Assembly: GCF_014287875.1 (NCBI RefSeq)
Contig: NZ_JACOPN010000002.1
Coordinates: 124,001 to 188,000, forward strand
Direction: 5' to 3'
Source of the DNA: Flintibacter faecis
GTDB taxonomy: Bacteria; Bacillota; Clostridia; Oscillospirales; Oscillospiraceae
DNA: 64,000 bases
Part shown: positions 59,986-64,000 of the stretch, piece by piece
Position numbering within the stretch: the first letter of the stretch is position 1
Layout: the number at the start of each line of letters is the position of its first letter
Translations under genes and position numbers: made by a program
Notes under the pieces: model-generated
The model's database searches: none
Seen by the model: the letters and a program-made list of their open reading frames with translations, nothing else
What the model was told of the DNA's origin: nothing

Positions 59986-60138
59986 GGCTGTGGCGCTCCT
60001 TCTTCCCCGGCGGTCTGTTCTCACCGGTCTGCCTGGTAATTCCACCATAAAACCGCCGTTTTGTCAACCGGCGGCAGGGGGGCTGCCCCCCCGTTTTCCC
60101 GGCTGATTCATCTCTCAAAAAATTTTTTCAAAAAAAGT

Positions 60139-60167
60139 TTGACATTCCGCGCCACTTTCTTTATAAT
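60139..60167 (+). promoter_or_regulatory. yceD-rpmF promoter
   Basis: TTGACA (60139-60144), 17 bp, TATAAT (60162-60167), 49 bp before the DUF177 start. Confidence 0.9.
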
Positions 60168-60216
60168 ACGTTGCGTACCATTATGCGAGTACGGGTGAGA
60201 CCCGGGGAGGAAAACC

Positions 60217-60720
60217 ATGCGTCTGGATTTGAGAAATGTCATTCATATTCCCGACGCAAAGGCGCCTTTCCAGCTTCAGGTGGATCTCTCTGACCTGGAG
60301 TTTTACGGGCGGAAGCCTATCGTCCGGCCTGTTCAGGCCCAGGGCTGCGTGACCAACCACGCGGGTGCTCTGGTTCTGGAGGGGACGGCCCGCTCTGAAC
60401 TGGACCTGGTCTGTGACCGCTGCGGAAAGCCCTTTACCCGGGAAAAAGTGGTGGAGCTGAACAGTCTGGTGGCCCAGGAGCTGGAGGATGAAGAAAACGA
60501 CGACATCCTTCTGCTGGACGGCACAGAGCTGGATCTGGACGAGGTGGTAACAGAAGCCTTTGTCCTTGCGATGGATACCAAAAACCTTTGCTCAGACGAC
60601 TGCAAAGGGCTGTGTGCCGGCTGCGGGGTAAATCTTAACGAGGAGCCCTGTCGGTGCAAACCTGAAGTAGATCCAAGATTGGCGGCCCTGGCGCAGCTGT
60701 TGGATAACAAACCTGAGTGA
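60217..60720 (+). CDS. DUF177 (YceD) family protein
   Basis: The 167-residue protein has the YceD core (LVCDRCGKPFTREKVVELN, then EDEENDDILLLDGTELDLDEVVTEAFVLAMDTKNLCSDDCKGLCAGCGVNLN) with two CxxC pairs, possibly zinc-binding. In most bacteria it precedes rpmF, as here, and has been linked to 23S rRNA accumulation. An AGGAAAACC site precedes ATG 60217. Confidence 0.92.
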   Translation: MRLDLRNVIHIPDAKAPFQLQVDLSDLEFYGRKPIVRPVQAQGCVTNHAGALVLEGTARSELDLVCDRCGKPFTREKVVELNSLVAQELEDEENDDILLLDGTELDLDEVVTEAFVLAMDTKNLCSDDCKGLCAGCGVNLNEEPCRCKPEVDPRLAALAQLLDNKPE

Positions 60721-60768
60721 GTAGTCGAAGTGCCTTGAATGGCACGCAAACCGAAGGAGGTGTCAACC

Positions 60769-60963
60769 ATGGCGGTTCCTAAGAGAAAAGTGTCCAAGGC
60801 CCGGCGCGATAAGCGGCGCAGCTCCGTTTGGAAGCTGGAGACTCCCGGTATCGTGACTTGTCCCAAGTGCGGGGCTTACCGGCTGCCTCACCGGATGTGC
60901 AAAAATTGCCTGACCTATAACGGTCACACGTTTGGCAAGGTCGAGGCCCAGGCCCAGCAGTAA
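60769..60963 (+). CDS. rpmF: 50S ribosomal protein L32
   Basis: The 64-residue protein has [17 protein letters not shown] and a zinc ribbon (CPKCG..CKNC). This is the zinc-bound form of L32. ATG 60769 follows AAGGAGG, 48 bp after the DUF177 gene. Confidence 0.97.
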   Translation: MAVPKRKVSKARRDKRRSSVWKLETPGIVTCPKCGAYRLPHRMCKNCLTYNGHTFGKVEAQAQQ

Positions 60964-60975
60964 TTTACTGTAGAC

Positions 60976-61013
60976 AGAAAAACCGCGGCGGAATTTCCGC
61001 TGCGGTTTTTTTG
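60976..61013 (+). terminator. rpmF terminator
   Basis: AAACCGCGGCGG / CCGCTGCGGTTT stem followed by TTTTTTTG. Confidence 0.9.
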
Positions 61014-61181
61014 TTTGTCAATATCATTTTCCTCTCGAAAAGCAGACGAGATATTGCCATTTTCTACATAATATGCTGCAATCTTTACAAGCGCTGCCAG
61101 TAGCGGTAAGCGGTGGTCCCTCTTTCGGGAGGAGGCCATACTTCTGTCCCCGGCTCTCCTCCACTCTATCGGAGGGGGGTG

Positions 61182-61280
61182 ATGTACATGGTCACATATT
61201 CTGATCTATTTCAGCTCGGGATTTTGATCGTCAACATCATTACCCTGGTTCTCCAGGTAAGCGGCAAAAAGACGAAGTAA
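61182..61280 (+). CDS. Holin-like type I toxin peptide
   Basis: A 32-codon frame: MYMVTYSDLFQLGILIVNII, then TLVLQVSGKKTK. This is the putative holin-like toxin family of Firmicutes: a short start, one membrane helix and a lysine-rich tail. GGAGGGGGG lies at 61171-61179; ATG 61188 is an alternative start. CTCTCCTCC upstream (about 61155-61163) can pair with the ribosome site and hide it, as in other type I toxins. An antisense promoter lies downstream. Confidence 0.8.
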   Translation: MYMVTYSDLFQLGILIVNIITLVLQVSGKKTK

Positions 61281-61360
61281 CCGCCGTCCCCTCGTAAAGT
61301 TCGGCAGTTACTTCGTGTAACATCTGGGGGACCCCGCCTACCGGCAGCGCCCACATCTTC
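61264..61360 (-). ncRNA. Predicted antisense antitoxin RNA
   Basis: A promoter on the minus strand, TTGACA (61394-61389), 16 bp, TATAAT (61372-61367), would start an RNA near 61360 running into the 3' end of the toxin gene. A hairpin ACGAAGTAAC..GTTACTTCGT (about 61272-61317) followed by CTTTTTG would end it near 61264. The RNA of about 95 nt overlaps the last toxin codons and 3' UTR. Confidence 0.7.
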
Positions 61361-61366
61361 AATATT

Positions 61367-61394
61367 ATTATACCTGTTTTACAGCGTTTGTCAA
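61367..61394 (-). promoter_or_regulatory. Antitoxin RNA promoter
   Basis: Perfect TTGACA and TATAAT boxes with a 16 bp spacer on the strand opposite the toxin gene. Confidence 0.85.
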
Positions 61395-61419
61395 TCCCTC
61401 AGCTACGGCTGGGGGATTT

Positions 61420-62163
61420 TTACATCTTCATCTGATGATAAAAATCCAGTGTTCCAAAGCCCCGCTCCAGTTGGGTCTGGACATAGTCCTCCGTCAGGCG
61501 GGACAGGGCGCCCAGGTCCTCGCCCCCCAGGCGGAAGGATAACAGGCGCTTGTCATCGCCATAGACCACGTGGCGCATGGCGGCCAGCATCCCCGGTGTC
61601 AGGGGGACCCAGCCGTCGCCGCTCTCCCGGCAGCGGGCGCAGCAGAGCACGCCCTCCCGCAAATGGAACCACGCCTGTTCCGGGTTCTCCTCCCCGCACA
61701 GGGCGCAGCCCTCGATAAGCGGCTCGTACCCCGCCAGACACATGGCCTTCAGCTCGAACACCGCCTTGATCTGCTCCGGGGGCCGATCCAGACATTCCAA
61801 TGCATGGAGGCTGTTCAGCGTCAGGGACAGCAGTCCCGGGCTGGGCATTCCCTCCACCGACAGCACCTCGGCCATCTCGGCAAAGTAGCAGGCCAGGGCC
61901 AGCTTGTCCAGGTCCCGGCGCACTCCCAAAAACTCCCGCAGAGTAGATGCCTCAGAGACCGACCATTTGCCGCCCCGGTCAGACAGCACCAGCTCTGACC
62001 AGCACAGCAGCTGGCAGGCGGCGGCGATGGCGCTGCCCTTCTTCCGGCAGCCCCTGGCTCCGGCGGACAGCTTTCCCATGTCCGGTGTGAGCAGGGTGAG
62101 GATCTTGTCTGAGTCTTTATAGTCCACCGAGCGCACCACAAGCGCCCGGGTCACGGTTTTCAA
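61420..62163 (-). CDS. recO: DNA repair protein RecO
   Basis: The 247-residue recombination mediator has an N-terminal OB fold (RALVVRSVDYKDSDKILTLLTPDMGKLSAGARGCRKKGS) and a C-terminal zinc motif (CALCGEENPEQAWFHLREGVLCCARC). It loads RecA on SSB-coated DNA with RecR. The start appears to be TTG 62163, with GAGGGGG upstream; no better codon exists. It lies 26 bp after era. Confidence 0.92.
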   Translation of the reverse strand: MKTVTRALVVRSVDYKDSDKILTLLTPDMGKLSAGARGCRKKGSAIAAACQLLCWSELVLSDRGGKWSVSEASTLREFLGVRRDLDKLALACYFAEMAEVLSVEGMPSPGLLSLTLNSLHALECLDRPPEQIKAVFELKAMCLAGYEPLIEGCALCGEENPEQAWFHLREGVLCCARCRESGDGWVPLTPGMLAAMRHVVYGDDKRLLSFRLGGEDLGALSRLTEDYVQTQLERGFGTLDFYHQMKM

Positions 62164-62189
62164 GGCCCAAGCCCCCTCTCATCGGCAGC

Positions 62190-63095
62190 TTATGCCTTGT
62201 CGCCCTTATAGCCAAAGTTCTGGATGGCCGCCGGATTGTCCCGCCAGTTCTCCTTCACCTTCACCCAGGTCTGGAGATAGACCTTGGTGCCCATAAAGCG
62301 CTCCATATCCTGCCGGGCCAGGGTGGACACCTTTTTCAGCATACTGCCGCCCTTGCCGATGATGATGCCCTTGTGGCTGTTCTTCTCGCAATAGATGGTG
62401 GCCTCCACCTCTACCACCTCGTCGTCCCGCTCGGCAAAGCGGGTGATCTCCACGGCGGTGCCGTGGGGGATCTCCTTGTCCAGACACAGCAGCAGCTTCT
62501 CTCTCAAAATCTCCGCCATCATCTGCCGCTCCGGCTGGTCAGAGGTCATGTCCTCCGGGAACAGCTGGGGACCCTGGGGCAGATAGCTCTCCAGCACGTC
62601 CAGCAGCTCGTCCACGCCCTCGCCCGTCTTGGCGGAGATGGGTACCACGGCCTGGAACTGGTGGACCTGCTCATAGGTCTGGATGACCTCCAGCAGTTTC
62701 TCCTTCTTATCCAGGGTGTCCACCTTATTGATGACCAGCACGGCGGGGCAGCTGAGCTTCTTCATCCGGGCAATAAGCTGCTCCTCCGGCCCGCCCACAT
62801 TGGGGATGGGCTCCACCAGCAGCATCACCGCATCCACATCGGCCACGCTCTCCTTCACCACATTGACCATGTAATCTCCCAGGCGGGTGCGGGCCTTGTG
62901 CAGGCCGGGGGTGTCCACAAAGACAAACTGGCTCTCTCCCCGGGTGCGCACGCCGCAGATGCGATTGCGGGTGGTCTGGGGCTTGTTGGTGACGATGGCC
63001 ACCTTCTCCCCCACCAGGGCGTTGGTCAGGGTGGACTTGCCCACGTTGGGCCGGCCGCAGATGGTGATGATGCCCGATTTCTTGATCTCTGCCAT
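62190..63095 (-). CDS. era: GTPase Era
   Basis: The 301-residue GTPase has G1 GRPNVGKST, G3 DTPGLHK, G4 NKVD and a C-terminal KH domain (EATIYCEKNSHKGIIIGKGGSMLKKVSTLARQDMERFMGTKVYLQTWVKVKENWRDN region). It aids 30S maturation at the 16S 3' end. It lies 87 bp after ybeY. Confidence 0.96.
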   Translation of the reverse strand: MAEIKKSGIITICGRPNVGKSTLTNALVGEKVAIVTNKPQTTRNRICGVRTRGESQFVFVDTPGLHKARTRLGDYMVNVVKESVADVDAVMLLVEPIPNVGGPEEQLIARMKKLSCPAVLVINKVDTLDKKEKLLEVIQTYEQVHQFQAVVPISAKTGEGVDELLDVLESYLPQGPQLFPEDMTSDQPERQMMAEILREKLLLCLDKEIPHGTAVEITRFAERDDEVVEVEATIYCEKNSHKGIIIGKGGSMLKKVSTLARQDMERFMGTKVYLQTWVKVKENWRDNPAAIQNFGYKGDKA

Positions 63096-63182
63096 ATAAA
63101 TTTTTCCTCAACTTTCTACATGATAACAGTTTGGTCTGATTCTCTTCGTCGCTGCCGGGAGGGTACAGGCCGATGCGGCGTT

Positions 63183-63674
63183 TTACTCCTCCCGGCGGAT
63201 GCCCAGGCCGTTCAAGATGGCCTCCTCCCGCTCTCGCATCTGGCGCTTCATGGGGCCCTCGTCCATGTGGTCATAGCCCAGCAGGTGAAGGACAGAGTGC
63301 ACCGCCAGATAGCTCACCTCCCGCTCCAGGCTGTGGCCGAACTCCCGGGCCTGGGCCGCCGCCCGCTCCAGGGAGATGCACATGTCCCCAAGGGGACATA
63401 GGCCCGTCTCCGGGTCCAGGTCCTCCTCGTCCTCGGGAGGCTGGCCCGGTGTCAAATCGAACATGGGGAAGGACAGCACATCGGTGGCCCGGTCAATGTT
63501 CCGCATGTCGGCGTTGATCTGGCGGATGCCCGCGTCGTCGGTGAGCAGCACGCTGATCTCGCAGGGCAGCCCCACCCCCTCCGCCGCCAGGGCCGCGGTG
63601 ATGACCCGCCGCAGGCCATCCTCCAGCCCTTGGGGCGCAGAAACCTCCGCGTCGATCAAAATCTGATGGTCCAT
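63183..63674 (-). CDS. ybeY: Endoribonuclease YbeY
   Basis: The 163-residue RNase for 16S 3'-end maturation has the zinc motif HSVLHLLGYDH (H-x3-H-x5-H) and NADMRNIDRATDVLSFPM. AGAGGATC precedes ATG 63674. It forms a ribosome-maturation/repair operon with era and recO. Confidence 0.95.
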   Translation of the reverse strand: MDHQILIDAEVSAPQGLEDGLRRVITAALAAEGVGLPCEISVLLTDDAGIRQINADMRNIDRATDVLSFPMFDLTPGQPPEDEEDLDPETGLCPLGDMCISLERAAAQAREFGHSLEREVSYLAVHSVLHLLGYDHMDEGPMKRQMREREEAILNGLGIRREE

Positions 63675-63887
63675 GATCCTCTCTCCCTCTTCTAGTCGAG
63701 CGGTCTGCGCCGTTTCCCTTCCTTGCGAGGGGGGCCCGGCAGGGCGATGCGGCGATCCGTCTCTTCGTTTTCCAATTATTATAGCTGATTTTCCCCCGCT
63801 TGACCAGCCTGGCCCGGAATTTTTTCCGCTCTCTCCGCCTTTTGCGGAAATTCCAGTGTTTTACCGGCTTTTTTCTCGGACGCACCC

Positions 63888-63916
63888 TTGCAATCGCTTT
63901 CTCATTTCGGTATAAT
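63888..63916 (+). promoter_or_regulatory. Promoter of the gene at the window end
   Basis: TTGCAA (63888-63893), 17 bp, TATAAT (63911-63916). The rest of 63675-63887 shows nothing else. Confidence 0.75.
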
Positions 63917-63970
63917 ATTGTGGACTTATTTTCAGCACAAGCCGGCCTCCGGCAGAGTATATAGGAAAGC

Positions 63971-64000
63971 GTGATCAACTTGAAGTATGATTTTACCGCC
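63971..64000 (+). CDS. Start of a further gene (possible PatB/MalY-type aminotransferase)
   Basis: GTG 63971 (or TTG 63980) after ATAGGAAAGC opens MINLKYDFTA. KYDFT at the start is typical of PatB/MalY C-S lyases, but only ten codons are visible, so this is a weak suggestion. Confidence 0.35.
   Translation, partial: MINLKYDFTA

Overview
The window comes from a GC-rich, low-GC-phylum (Firmicutes) anaerobe of the gut Clostridia type, most likely Oscillospiraceae (Flavonifractor/Intestinimonas-like). This is inferred from the mix of Clostridia traits: T-box riboswitches, type III glutamine synthetase, CdaR/PucR regulators, a trpXYZ-type transporter, ECF pantothenate uptake, a holin-like type I toxin and strong GGAGG ribosome sites. 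The first 8.4 kb is clearly lower in GC than the rest.

Region 1 (1-8.45 kb) is an integrative mobilizable element: an unknown cargo operon on the minus strand (including a DUF6076 gene), a replication module (CHC2 zinc-finger primase plus SF3 helicase) preceded by iteron-like repeats, a MobV relaxase with a recognisable pMV158-type oriT just upstream, and a large serine recombinase at the right edge. Its left end lies outside the window.

Region 2 (8.5-12.2 kb) holds two MITE-like composite repeats that bracket a membrane-anchored protein and an SLH-domain surface protein.

Region 3 (12.3-23.5 kb) carries glnN behind a leader with a terminator-like hairpin, a parE/parC pair, a YitT membrane protein, a LUD protein, a lipoprotein with a degenerate transglutaminase fold, and two near-identical tRNA-Gly genes with a RelE/Phd toxin-antitoxin pair between them.

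Region 4 (23.6-31.7 kb, mostly minus strand) is a six-gene operon of a methionine-type ABC importer (metN, metI, metQ) interleaved with a 2-hydroxyacid dehydrogenase, an ornithine-cyclodeaminase-like enzyme and an aminotransferase. Its leader encodes a 36-residue peptide with ten methionines, followed by an intrinsic terminator and a possible antiterminator: a textbook ribosome-mediated attenuator. This is the most interesting signal in the window. Next come cysK and a divergent Rrf2 regulator.

Region 5 (31.7-51 kb) is housekeeping: ftsE-ftsX-small membrane protein-M23 hydrolase, CdaR-like regulator, rsuA, mscS, a DtxR-type regulator, mreB, comFC, a valine T-box operon (YcxB-like gene plus valS), panT-coaX, a tryptophan T-box operon (trpX-trpY-trpZ) and coaBC.

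Region 6 (51-64 kb) holds the str ribosomal operon (L7Ae-like, rpsL, rpsG, fusA, tuf) with an unusually structured rpsL-rpsG spacer, then a ferredoxin, a cytidylate-kinase-like gene, a copper-amine-oxidase-N domain protein, an RluC-type synthase, yceD-rpmF, a type I toxin with its antisense RNA, recO, era, ybeY and the first codons of a further gene.
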